The translations under genes and the position numbers were made by a program. Positions 1-6,371 of a DNA stretch of 33,668 nt are shown piece after piece (the first letter of the stretch is position 1; the number at the start of each line of letters is the position of its first letter). The DNA is from Silvibacterium sp. GTDB lineage: Bacteria > Acidobacteriota > Terriglobia > Terriglobales > Acidobacteriaceae. The notes under the pieces are model-generated. The model ran no database searches. It was given only the letters and a program-made list of their open reading frames with translations, and was not told the origin of the DNA. The stretch lies in the NCBI GenBank assembly GCA_019232935.1, contig JAFAMZ010000227.1, positions 1 through 33,668 of the forward strand, read 5' to 3'.

Positions 1-798
1 CGCCATGAAGGCTGGGTTCTGGCCGCCTACCCCGACCCGAATACGCGCAAACCGCTGATTGGCGCCGGATTCAGTCTCGACGTTCCGGCACGGGAGCATC
101 CCCAGACCGATCCCCTGAATCCGCATCCATTTGTTGAGCCTTCTTCGGCGCAGCTCTGGCAGGCTGCCGGTCTCGATCCCGCGCTGCTCCAACAGATCCT
201 CGATCGTTTCAACCGCGACGCGGAGAGGTGGACGACGAAGCAATACCGCAGAAGGATCCGGATGCATGCGCTAGCACCTGAGCTGACTGAAGAAGAAGCC
301 ACGCGCCTGCTCCGCATCTCAACCATCCAGGCGGTTTACAACGCGAAGGCTTACTGCCGCAACTTCGACTCGCTCACCGGATCCCAACAGATGGCCCTGA
401 GTCAGCTTGTCTTTCAGATGGGCGTCAACCTCGAGGAGTTCTCGCAGTTTCTCAGTGCAATAAATGGCGATGGCATTCAGACCATCTCTCAAACGATCGC
501 GTCCGCGAGTGGGGAGGCGCCGAACGATTCCGACCGTTGGATAGCAGTTCAGGCAGCCCTGATCGATAGCCAGTGGGCTCGCCGTTACACAGGCCGCGCC
601 TCCACGGTAATCGCCATGTTCGACCCGAACTACCTCGACGATCCGCAAGGAGCCGAACGCCGTGTCGAAGTTGTCCTGCATCCGCCAAAACAGCGCCGCC
701 AGCAATCAGTGCACATGGTCCGGACCGGAAGCAGTAAGCGTTCGGCGGGCAAGTCTTCCGGCAAGCTGAACGCTGCCCGGAAACGCAAGAGTGCCTGA
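1..798 (+). CDS. GH24-like (T4 lysozyme-type) muramidase, 5' end missing
   Basis: The reading frame is open from the first base of the window, so the start lies upstream; 265 codons are visible. The window begins with 'HEGWVLAAYPDP' and then 'LIGAGF', which matches the catalytic Glu/Asp segment of T4-type lysozymes (E, then D in Y-x-D, then a TIGxG-like turn). Further on, 'ALSQLVFQMG' and 'SQWARRYTGRASTVIAMF' match the conserved helices of that family (compare 'ALINMVFQMG' and the W-x5-NRA segment). Such enzymes cut peptidoglycan between MurNAc and GlcNAc. The C-terminus is a basic, low-complexity Ser/Lys/Arg tail of about 30 residues. No holin or phage structural gene is visible, so a phage origin cannot be tested here. 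It converges with the GH127 gene, leaving 9 nt between stops. Confidence 0.7.
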   Translation, partial: RHEGWVLAAYPDPNTRKPLIGAGFSLDVPAREHPQTDPLNPHPFVEPSSAQLWQAAGLDPALLQQILDRFNRDAERWTTKQYRRRIRMHALAPELTEEEATRLLRISTIQAVYNAKAYCRNFDSLTGSQQMALSQLVFQMGVNLEEFSQFLSAINGDGIQTISQTIASASGEAPNDSDRWIAVQAALIDSQWARRYTGRASTVIAMFDPNYLDDPQGAERRVEVVLHPPKQRRQQSVHMVRTGSSKRSAGKSSGKLNAARKRKSA

Positions 799-807
799 TC
801 CGAAAAC

Positions 808-2736
808 TCACGCCTGCTGCGTCTTGAAGTAAACCGCGTAGCGCTCGCCGGAAAGTTTATAGAGCGGAACTAGGTCGCGCTTCTCGCCTCTGGTGGTCGC
901 AAAGGTGAACGTCCCGCCCGCTGGCGCGATGGCTGCCGCGACATCGGAAGCGGCCACCTCGGGCGCCGGCGCTGGTTTGGGATCGCCCGGCGGGTGAATG
1001 TTCTTGCCCGACGTGTCGTACTGCATCTCGCGCGTGAGGCCATCGTTTCCCATGCGCACCGCGAGCACCAGCGGTCCGTACATCACGGCTTGTAAGATAG
1101 GGTCGCCGGCGAGTGGACTCGAATGCAGCTGCATAGGTAGCGATAGCTCTACGCGGTCTCCATCGTGCCATTTGCGCTTCAGCGTGAGGTAACTCGAGGG
1201 TCGCGCAAAAACCGGCAGCGCCTCGCCGTTGAGCCTCACCGTGCCGCCCTGTGTGGCCCAATAGGGAATCCGAAGCTGCAGCGCGAACTCACCAGGTTGG
1301 CCGATGTGGATCGTCAGCCGCGTTCCATCCTCTTCAGGAAACGAGGTCTCCTGGCGAAGCCTGATTCCCTTCTGCTTCCAGTTGACCTCCGACGCAATGA
1401 AAAGATTCACGTAGATGCTATTCGCGTCGTGGAAATAAATCGAATCGGCGAACTTGGCGAACTCCTCGGCTCCAGTTCCCGTGCAGCACCAGAAGGAGTG
1501 CGTGGGCGAGTTGAAGTACTTCCAGTAGCCGGCCGCGAGCGGCAGATAGTACATCTTCAGTCCTTGTGCATCCTGCGTTCCGAGACGGGTATTGAACAGC
1601 ACGCGTTCGTAGTAGTCCATGACGCGCGGGTCTGTGGTCCATCCGAACACGTGGCGAGACAGCTTCAGCATGTTGTAGCCGACACAGCCTTCCTCGCTAT
1701 CAAGAGACAGTTCGCCGCCAAGCTCGCCCGCATCGGTTCGCCAGAATTCGAAGTTGCTCGTTCCGCCCGTCGCGTAAGCCCGCTCGTTGACGATCTGGCC
1801 CCAGAAAAATTCCGATATCTGGCGATATCGCTCATCGCCGGTCAGTTCGTATCGCCGCGCCGCGCCAATCACCTTAGGCACGTGAGTATTTGCGTGCAGG
1901 CCCTTCAGTTCGTCGCGGTGCGCTGCCAGGGGGCCGAAGAACTGTTCCTGCTCAAAGCGGTGCGAGAGCGACAGGTACTGCTTCTTGCCTGTAAGCGCGT
2001 ATAGGTTCAGCAGGGCCTCCATCGTGCCGCCGTATTCGGTTTTGAGAATACGCGCCATCTGCGCATCGCTGATGCCCTCTGCCCAGTGATCGATCCATTT
2101 CGCCAGCCCTTCAGCGTTCGCCAGCGCCTGCTGGTTGCCGCAATAAACATACATGTCCAGATGTCCAGCGAGGATCTTGTGCAACGTGTAGAAGGGCGCC
2201 CATACCTGCTGCTCTCTGCGAAGACGGTCGAAGAAATCCTCGGGGTAAGCGCTGAGATATCCATTGCGATTCGCGGCCTGGCATTTTGCCAGCTCGGCTA
2301 CGAGTGCATTGCCTTTGTCGCGCAACGCGTCGTCTCCAGTACCGGCGTAGGTGAGCGCGACCGCAGAAAGGTAGTGCCCACCGTTAAAATGGCCGCGCAG
2401 TTCGCAGTCGGGAGCTTCCCATCCACCGTAGTAACTGCCCGGGGTAGGCAATCCGGCGGTCTTGCGGAAACTCCAGAGAAGGCTGTCGTTGTCGAGAGAA
2501 TGCAGGTAGGCGCGGTTGATCTCCTGCTGATCGTAGAAGAGGCCCGGCAACAGACGCACATCGGTGAGGAGGAACGGCTCGGCAATCCAAGCGACTTGCT
2601 CGCGTACTCCATGCGCCGATTCGGCGGCGGAGTCAACGACGGGATCCTGCGCGGATACGAAGCCAGGAGCGAAAAGCGAAGCGGCGGCAGCTGCGCTCGA
2701 TCTTCTAAGAAAACGGCGGCGCGTAATGGGTTTCAT
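808..2736 (-). CDS. Tat-exported GH127 (DUF1680) beta-L-arabinofuranosidase-like glycosidase
   Basis: This 642-residue protein starts with a twin-arginine signal (TRRRFLRRS, then an Ala-rich stretch ending near FVSA, about residue 29), so it is expected to be exported folded. The family fold is recognised from 'GHFNGGHYLSA' (about 115-125), 'THVPKVIGAARRYELTG' and the catalytic region. GH127 enzymes such as HypBA1 use a zinc-bound cysteine nucleophile held by an E-x-C pair and a Cys-Cys pair. Both are visible here: E349-G-C351 and W-C417-C418. The likely role is releasing L-arabinofuranose or related sugars from plant polymers. The specificity is inferred, because DUF1680 members are diverse. 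It lies 63 nt downstream of the DUF2165 gene on the same strand and may be cotranscribed, or may be driven by its own promoter near the palindrome at 2757-2773. Confidence 0.85.
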   Translation of the reverse strand: MKPITRRRFLRRSSAAAAASLFAPGFVSAQDPVVDSAAESAHGVREQVAWIAEPFLLTDVRLLPGLFYDQQEINRAYLHSLDNDSLLWSFRKTAGLPTPGSYYGGWEAPDCELRGHFNGGHYLSAVALTYAGTGDDALRDKGNALVAELAKCQAANRNGYLSAYPEDFFDRLRREQQVWAPFYTLHKILAGHLDMYVYCGNQQALANAEGLAKWIDHWAEGISDAQMARILKTEYGGTMEALLNLYALTGKKQYLSLSHRFEQEQFFGPLAAHRDELKGLHANTHVPKVIGAARRYELTGDERYRQISEFFWGQIVNERAYATGGTSNFEFWRTDAGELGGELSLDSEEGCVGYNMLKLSRHVFGWTTDPRVMDYYERVLFNTRLGTQDAQGLKMYYLPLAAGYWKYFNSPTHSFWCCTGTGAEEFAKFADSIYFHDANSIYVNLFIASEVNWKQKGIRLRQETSFPEEDGTRLTIHIGQPGEFALQLRIPYWATQGGTVRLNGEALPVFARPSSYLTLKRKWHDGDRVELSLPMQLHSSPLAGDPILQAVMYGPLVLAVRMGNDGLTREMQYDTSGKNIHPPGDPKPAPAPEVAASDVAAAIAPAGGTFTFATTRGEKRDLVPLYKLSGERYAVYFKTQQA

Positions 2737-2756
2737 GGAAATGGGAAATGCGGTTC

Positions 2757-2773
2757 GGGTAAACGTTTCTCCC
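2757..2773. promoter_or_regulatory. Candidate LacI-family-type operator upstream of GH127 gene
   Basis: The sequence GGGTAAACGTTTCTCCC lies about 20 nt upstream of the GH127 start. Its core AAACGTTT is a perfect palindrome around a central CG, the style of site used by many LacI-family sugar regulators. No such regulator gene is in the window. An 8-bp core is expected by chance in a few places, so this is only suggestive. Confidence 0.3.
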
Positions 2774-2799
2774 GCCGCACAGACGTCATCATACGCCGG

Positions 2800-3297
2800 T
2801 CAGGGCTGATCCTCGGCATCCGGTTGAACAAGCAGGAGATAGACGATCCCAATGATGGTGAACATGCGGAAGGCAGCCTCCTGACCGTTCCAAATCTTTG
2901 ACTGCCACATCAGGAACCACTCGCCTCCGACAGTGATGAAGGCGACCAGCCAGAGCAGGAGTCCCAGAGTCAACGCAGCAATCGAGATCTTCTTCGCCGC
3001 ATTGAAACCAGCTGCCGTCCCGCGAACCGCCCATATCAGTTTGTAAACGCCGATCCATGATAGCGCCGTGGTCACCGATTCCCATGCGATGATGCCCCCA
3101 TAGAAAGCTGTCTGCACCGGGACCACCTGAATGGCTCTCCACATGCCGTGATTGCCTGGAAAGGTCGTGTCCATCAGGAGAACGTGATGTACGAACTGGT
3201 AATTCGAGCCGTAGTCGGTGATGTTATTGAGCACCACAATGGTGTAGAAGAATGCGACTGCCGCAACCAAAAGTATCTTTGCGATGCGCAGCGTCAT
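2800..3297 (-). CDS. DUF2165-family small integral membrane protein
   Basis: This 165-residue, strongly hydrophobic protein has about four predicted membrane segments (roughly residues 6-24, 62-84, 104-125 and 142-158). The 'VVLNNITDYGSNYQFVHHVL..DTTFP' segment and the later 'WESVTTALSWIG' are the signature of the DUF2165 family, whose function is unknown. Its ATG overlaps the stop of the upstream cytochrome c gene in an ATGA, so the two are almost certainly one operon and translationally coupled. This suggests, without proving, a membrane role beside the periplasmic cytochrome protein. The length is usual for the family. Confidence 0.85.
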   Translation of the reverse strand: MTLRIAKILLVAAVAFFYTIVVLNNITDYGSNYQFVHHVLLMDTTFPGNHGMWRAIQVVPVQTAFYGGIIAWESVTTALSWIGVYKLIWAVRGTAAGFNAAKKISIAALTLGLLLWLVAFITVGGEWFLMWQSKIWNGQEAAFRMFTIIGIVYLLLVQPDAEDQP

Positions 3298-4211
3298 TTA
3301 TGCCCCGCCATATGTGCCTGTGCCACGCCTACAGTCTGAAAGTACGCGGTCAAAGCGCGAAGGGTCGTGTCGTCGTACTCCGGAAATCCGGGCATTTCCG
3401 CGTAATCGCTTTCCTCCAAGGGGTCTTTCGTGTAAGCGCGAAAAAATCCGGGCCTTTGGCGTGCGATTTTTCCGAGTACGCCCCACGTAATGCCGGCCTT
3501 TGTGCCTCCGTAGCCTCCAGCGTTATGGCAACGAAGGCAGTTCTCCCGGGCGATCTGGTAACCCTGCATCTGCGGCGAGGCGGAGGCGAAGTGGCCGGGT
3601 GGGCGAATTGCGTCATAGAAGCCGGCTTCTCTGAGGAACCGCAGCTCAATCACGCCGTTCGGAATCTGCGCTTCTTCCCCGTGCGCCAGGACTTGATACC
3701 GTGGAACGAACTCCTCATGGGATACGAGGTAGGGCCCATAGCTTCCCTCATCGCCGCTGCGCTTCACCAGAGCAGGCGCGCTGCCGTTGATCGTCGTAAT
3801 CAGAAACGGATGGTGGGCGGCGCGGTAATCGGCGGAATAATGCGCTTCGTAGCCATCGTTGCAGACTGCGGCCACAAGCGTATTTTTCTCCTGAATGCCC
3901 AGCGCGCGCATCAGTGCATCGAGCGGGACTCCGCCAAGCTCGGCCTTGCCGGGAAAATTTGCATCGTCTGTAACTGTAAAGGTGACCTGTGGAAGCTTCA
4001 GCAGCTCGTCGTAGGATATGTATCCGGTGTAAGGCTGCGATCCTGGTACATCGCCGGAAAGCTCGAGATCGTTCGGCGACGTGCGCTGTGAGTGCAGCGG
4101 CAGATTGGGCGAGTCAGGTTGCTCGTGCCCGGACAGACTTTCCGGTTTGCTCAATCCAATTGCCAACACAGACCCGATTGCAACCAGACCAGCAACGCAC
4201 AGGACTTTCAT
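3294..4211 (-). CDS. Periplasmic monohaem cytochrome c with sulfite-oxidase-like (molybdopterin) domain
   Basis: This 305-residue protein has an N-terminal hydrophobic export segment (residues 3-20). Residues about 60-175 resemble the small oxidoreductase molybdopterin-binding domain ('YTGYISYDELLKLPQVTFTV', 'GVPLDALMRALGI', 'VCNDGYEAHYSADY'). Residues about 215-300 form a c-type cytochrome with one haem motif, C225-L-R-C228-H229, and a likely axial Met at M273 in 'AEMPGF'. A role in periplasmic electron transfer is likely. Whether the first domain binds the molybdenum cofactor is doubtful, since I see no clear ligand cysteine in the canonical place (C117 sits in the 'DGY' turn). Its stop overlaps the DUF2165 start. 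It is divergent from the RidA operon across 91 nt. An AGGAT sequence just upstream of the ATG can serve as ribosome binding site. Confidence 0.75.
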   Translation of the reverse strand: MKVLCVAGLVAIGSVLAIGLSKPESLSGHEQPDSPNLPLHSQRTSPNDLELSGDVPGSQPYTGYISYDELLKLPQVTFTVTDDANFPGKAELGGVPLDALMRALGIQEKNTLVAAVCNDGYEAHYSADYRAAHHPFLITTINGSAPALVKRSGDEGSYGPYLVSHEEFVPRYQVLAHGEEAQIPNGVIELRFLREAGFYDAIRPPGHFASASPQMQGYQIARENCLRCHNAGGYGGTKAGITWGVLGKIARQRPGFFRAYTKDPLEESDYAEMPGFPEYDDTTLRALTAYFQTVGVAQAHMAGHK

Positions 4212-4302
4212 TGCGCCTATCCTAATCGGATTGGCAGGTGCCGTCGATCATTTCACTGCTTGCTGACGGATCGCTTCGGCACACATGCTAGAGTACGAGC
4301 AA

Positions 4303-4755
4303 ATGAGCGCCGAAAAGAAACTGGGTGAGCTGGGTTACACATTGCCGGAGCTGCCTGCACCGGGCGGCAATTATGTATCTGCCAAAACTATTGGCAACCT
4401 TGTATATCTTTCTGGGGTGATTTCCATCGACGACCGCGGAATCATGACTGGCGTCGTCGGCCACGACCGCAGCGTCGAAGACGGATACACCGCCGCACGC
4501 CAATGCGCTCTCATGCAGTTGGCAGTCTTGAAGCGAGCGCTGGGCGCGCTGGATCGGATCAAGCAGATCGTCTCGGTCAATGGGTACGTCAATGCCCGCG
4601 CCGGATTTCCGGACTCCCCAAAAGTAATTAACGGCGCCTCCGACCTCTTCGTCGAAATCTTCGGCGATAACGGACGTCATGTGCGCGTAGCCATCGGCGT
4701 GTCTGCCTTGCCACGCAACGCAATGGTCGAAATCCAGATGATCGTGGAAATCTGA
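4303..4755 (+). CDS. RidA/YjgF/UK114-family protein
   Basis: The 150-residue form starts at MSAEKKLGELGYTLPELPAP, which is how this RidA subfamily normally begins; the track's earlier ATG at 4285 would add six atypical residues. Family marks are 'GNYVSAKTIGNLVYLSG' near the N-terminus, 'GYVNA..GFPDSPKVINGASDLFVEIFG' in the middle, and 'HVRVAIGVSALPRNAMVEIQMIVEI' at the end with the conserved Arg. Canonical RidA hydrolyses reactive enamine/imine intermediates to 2-keto acids plus ammonia; RutC-type members act on aminoacrylate in pyrimidine breakdown. It is the first gene of an operon with an acetamidase/formamidase 6 nt downstream and an AtzH-like gene, which favours a role in nitrogen-compound degradation. 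Cytosolic. Confidence 0.85.
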   Translation: MSAEKKLGELGYTLPELPAPGGNYVSAKTIGNLVYLSGVISIDDRGIMTGVVGHDRSVEDGYTAARQCALMQLAVLKRALGALDRIKQIVSVNGYVNARAGFPDSPKVINGASDLFVEIFGDNGRHVRVAIGVSALPRNAMVEIQMIVEI

Positions 4756-4761
4756 GGGTAG

Positions 4762-5706
4762 ATGGCGACGCACACGATTTCCGCGCAACCCACCCATTCC
4801 CGCTGGAACCGCAGCCTCGAGCCCCGCCTCGAAATCGATTCGGGCGACACAGTCCATATGGAGTGCGTCGACTCCAGTGGTTCCCAGGTGCGCCCGGGAA
4901 TGGAGGTAGAGGAATTCCTCGAAATCGACCGCGGCAGGATCCACGCTCTCACCGGCCCCATCTCCGTCAAGGACAGCGCGCTTGGTGACACGCTCGAAAT
5001 CGAGGTGCTCGAACTGCGCCACAAGGGGTGGGGCTGGTCGAGCGTGCTTCCGGGGCTGGGATTCCTCAAGGAACGCTTCGGCGAGCCGTTTCTCTTCCAC
5101 TGGGCCCTTGAAGGTCATGTCACCCGCTCGCTCTTCCCTGCCTTTGTCCCGCTGCGACCTTTCTGCGGAGTGATGGGCGTAGCTCCGGCCGATCCGGGCG
5201 AGATTCGTACCCGGCCCCCCGGCCCCTTCGGCGGAAACATGGACGTCCGCGAGTTATGTGCCGGTGCAAAACTCTATCTACCTGTCTTTAACCGGGGCGC
5301 GCTCTTCTCCGCCGGAGACGCGCACGCCGCCCAGGGCGACGGCGAAGTGTGCATCAATGGCATCGAGTGCCCGGCGGACGTGACGCTGCGCTTCCGCGTA
5401 CACAAAAACCGCAGGCTCACTGGTCCGCTGATCGAATCCAGTGAAGCAATCCTACACGACACTTCGGCAGACTCCTGGATCGTTGTCGAATCCGCCCCCG
5501 ATGCCGCCGCAGCAGCCCGTGCCGCTACTTCGCGCATGATCGATTTGCTCGCCGAGCGCTGGGGATTCTCGCCTGTGCATGCCTACCTCCTCTGCAGCGT
5601 GGCCATGAAACTGCGGCTCAGCCAGGTGGTCAATGAGCCAATGTTCACGGTAAGCGCAGCGTTGTCGAAGCAGATCCTCCCGCCAGGAAAGCTCTTTAGC
5701 CGATGA
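4762..5706 (+). CDS. Acetamidase/formamidase family (FmdA/AmdA) amidohydrolase
   Basis: This 314-residue protein has the family hallmarks: an N-terminal 'EIDSGDTVHMECVDSSGSQ' beta region, 'GPISVKDSALGDTLEIEVLEL' (about 65-85), a central 'PFGGNMDVREL', and the metal/active-site loop 'GDAHAAQGDGEVC' (185-197). Members release ammonia from formamide, acetamide or other short amides. A GAGGGTAG sequence directly before the ATG is a good ribosome binding site. It begins 6 nt after the RidA-like gene and its stop overlaps the start of the AtzH-like gene (ATGA), so the three are cotranslated. The natural substrate is unknown; I infer a small amide made by the neighbouring pathway. Confidence 0.85.
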   Translation: MATHTISAQPTHSRWNRSLEPRLEIDSGDTVHMECVDSSGSQVRPGMEVEEFLEIDRGRIHALTGPISVKDSALGDTLEIEVLELRHKGWGWSSVLPGLGFLKERFGEPFLFHWALEGHVTRSLFPAFVPLRPFCGVMGVAPADPGEIRTRPPGPFGGNMDVRELCAGAKLYLPVFNRGALFSAGDAHAAQGDGEVCINGIECPADVTLRFRVHKNRRLTGPLIESSEAILHDTSADSWIVVESAPDAAAAARAATSRMIDLLAERWGFSPVHAYLLCSVAMKLRLSQVVNEPMFTVSAALSKQILPPGKLFSR

Positions 5707-6083
5707 CCGTTAACGACCCGCAAACCGTAGCCGAACTAGCCGCCTTCTACCCGAGATACGAGGCTGCTCTGGTGAGCAATGACGTCGAAACATTGAATGC
5801 TATGTTCTGGAATTCCGGGCACGTAGTCCGCTTCGGCGCTGCGGAAAATCTGCACGGTTATGAGGAAATCTCGGCATTCCGCCGCACACGTCCTGGAGTG
5901 AATCTCGCCCGCACCATAAATAGACTCGACATAGTTACATTTGGCCGGGACTTCGGATGCATCACACTGGAGTTCTCACGGGAACGCGAAGGAAGGATCA
6001 TCCGCGGCCGCCAAAGCCAGTGCTGGGTTAGATTTAGCGAAGGATGGCGCATCGTCTCGGCGCACGTCTCTCTCATCGGCTGA
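5703..6083 (+). CDS. AtzH-like / HpxZ-like (DUF3225) protein
   Basis: This 126-residue protein has an NTF2/SnoaL-like fold pattern. 'FYPRYEAALVSNDVETLNAMFWNSGHVVRFG', 'HGYEEISAFRRTRPG' and 'GRQSQCWVRFSEGWRIVSAHVS' fit the AtzH-like domain family found beside AtzE-type amidases (cyanuric acid/biuret degradation) and in the hpx oxalurate operon (HpxZ). The start codon overlaps the acetamidase stop (ATGA). An AtzE-like amidase, the family's usual partner, is found about 11 kb away at 17300-18580. The small AtzG/HpxY (DUF4089) partner was not seen. The assignment to the family is good; the exact reaction, possibly a carboxylated-amide decarboxylation or isomerisation, is unknown. Confidence 0.75.
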   Translation: MTVNDPQTVAELAAFYPRYEAALVSNDVETLNAMFWNSGHVVRFGAAENLHGYEEISAFRRTRPGVNLARTINRLDIVTFGRDFGCITLEFSREREGRIIRGRQSQCWVRFSEGWRIVSAHVSLIG

Positions 6084-6104
6084 TCCTCTGATTCGGATCC
6101 TATG

Positions 6105-6120
6105 TGTCCACCCGTGGACA
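6105..6120. promoter_or_regulatory. 16-bp inverted repeat between AtzH-like gene and TonB receptor
   Basis: TGTCCACCCGTGGACA is a perfect 7-bp inverted repeat with a 2-bp centre, 22 nt after the AtzH-like stop. No T-run follows, so an intrinsic terminator is unlikely. It could be an operator for the TonB receptor gene. A repeat of this size is expected about once or twice by chance in a window this long. Confidence 0.3.
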
Positions 6121-6225
6121 GCTCCGCTCGGCCCTTCATAAGAGATTTTTATAGACCTTTGCTGGCCAGCGAAAATGTGACGAATTTTCCTGTGAGCAGA
6201 CCCACGTTCTGAGTTATGCTCGCAA

Positions 6226-6268
6226 CAAGTTTTTCACACAAGCTGGTAGTTCAAAACTTGCAGCTACC
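6226..6268 (+). promoter_or_regulatory. Possible structured leader (pseudoknot-like) of the TonB receptor mRNA
   Basis: An 8-bp perfect inverted repeat, CAAGTTTT / AAAACTTG (6226-6233 and 6253-6260), encloses AGCTGGTAG. Its AGCTG or GGTAG part can pair with CAGCT or CTACC immediately 3' (6261-6268). That is the topology of an H-type pseudoknot or of two alternative hairpins, about 100 nt before the receptor start. No known riboswitch consensus was recognised, and 8-bp repeats with such spacing are expected several times by chance in this window. Confidence 0.2.
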
Positions 6269-6371
6269 GCGCCTTTTACTTCCGGTCTTCGACAACAATT
6301 CCCTCCCGGGATGAAGGGCGAAATATGGCCGCACGGCCGCAGTGTCCTTTTTTACTTAACGAGGCCAAGTT

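Noticed and set aside
1165-2901. Plus-strand ORFs of 279 and 271 aa opposite the GH127 gene
   Set aside because: Both are antisense to a protein with intact Tat signal and catalytic residues; no family recognised.
4288-5118. Minus-strand ORF of 276 aa opposite the RidA and acetamidase genes
   Set aside because: It spans two well-supported genes antisense and has no motif.
6105-6120. Intrinsic terminator after the AtzH-like gene
   Set aside because: The hairpin is perfect but no T-rich tail follows directly; kept only as a possible operator.
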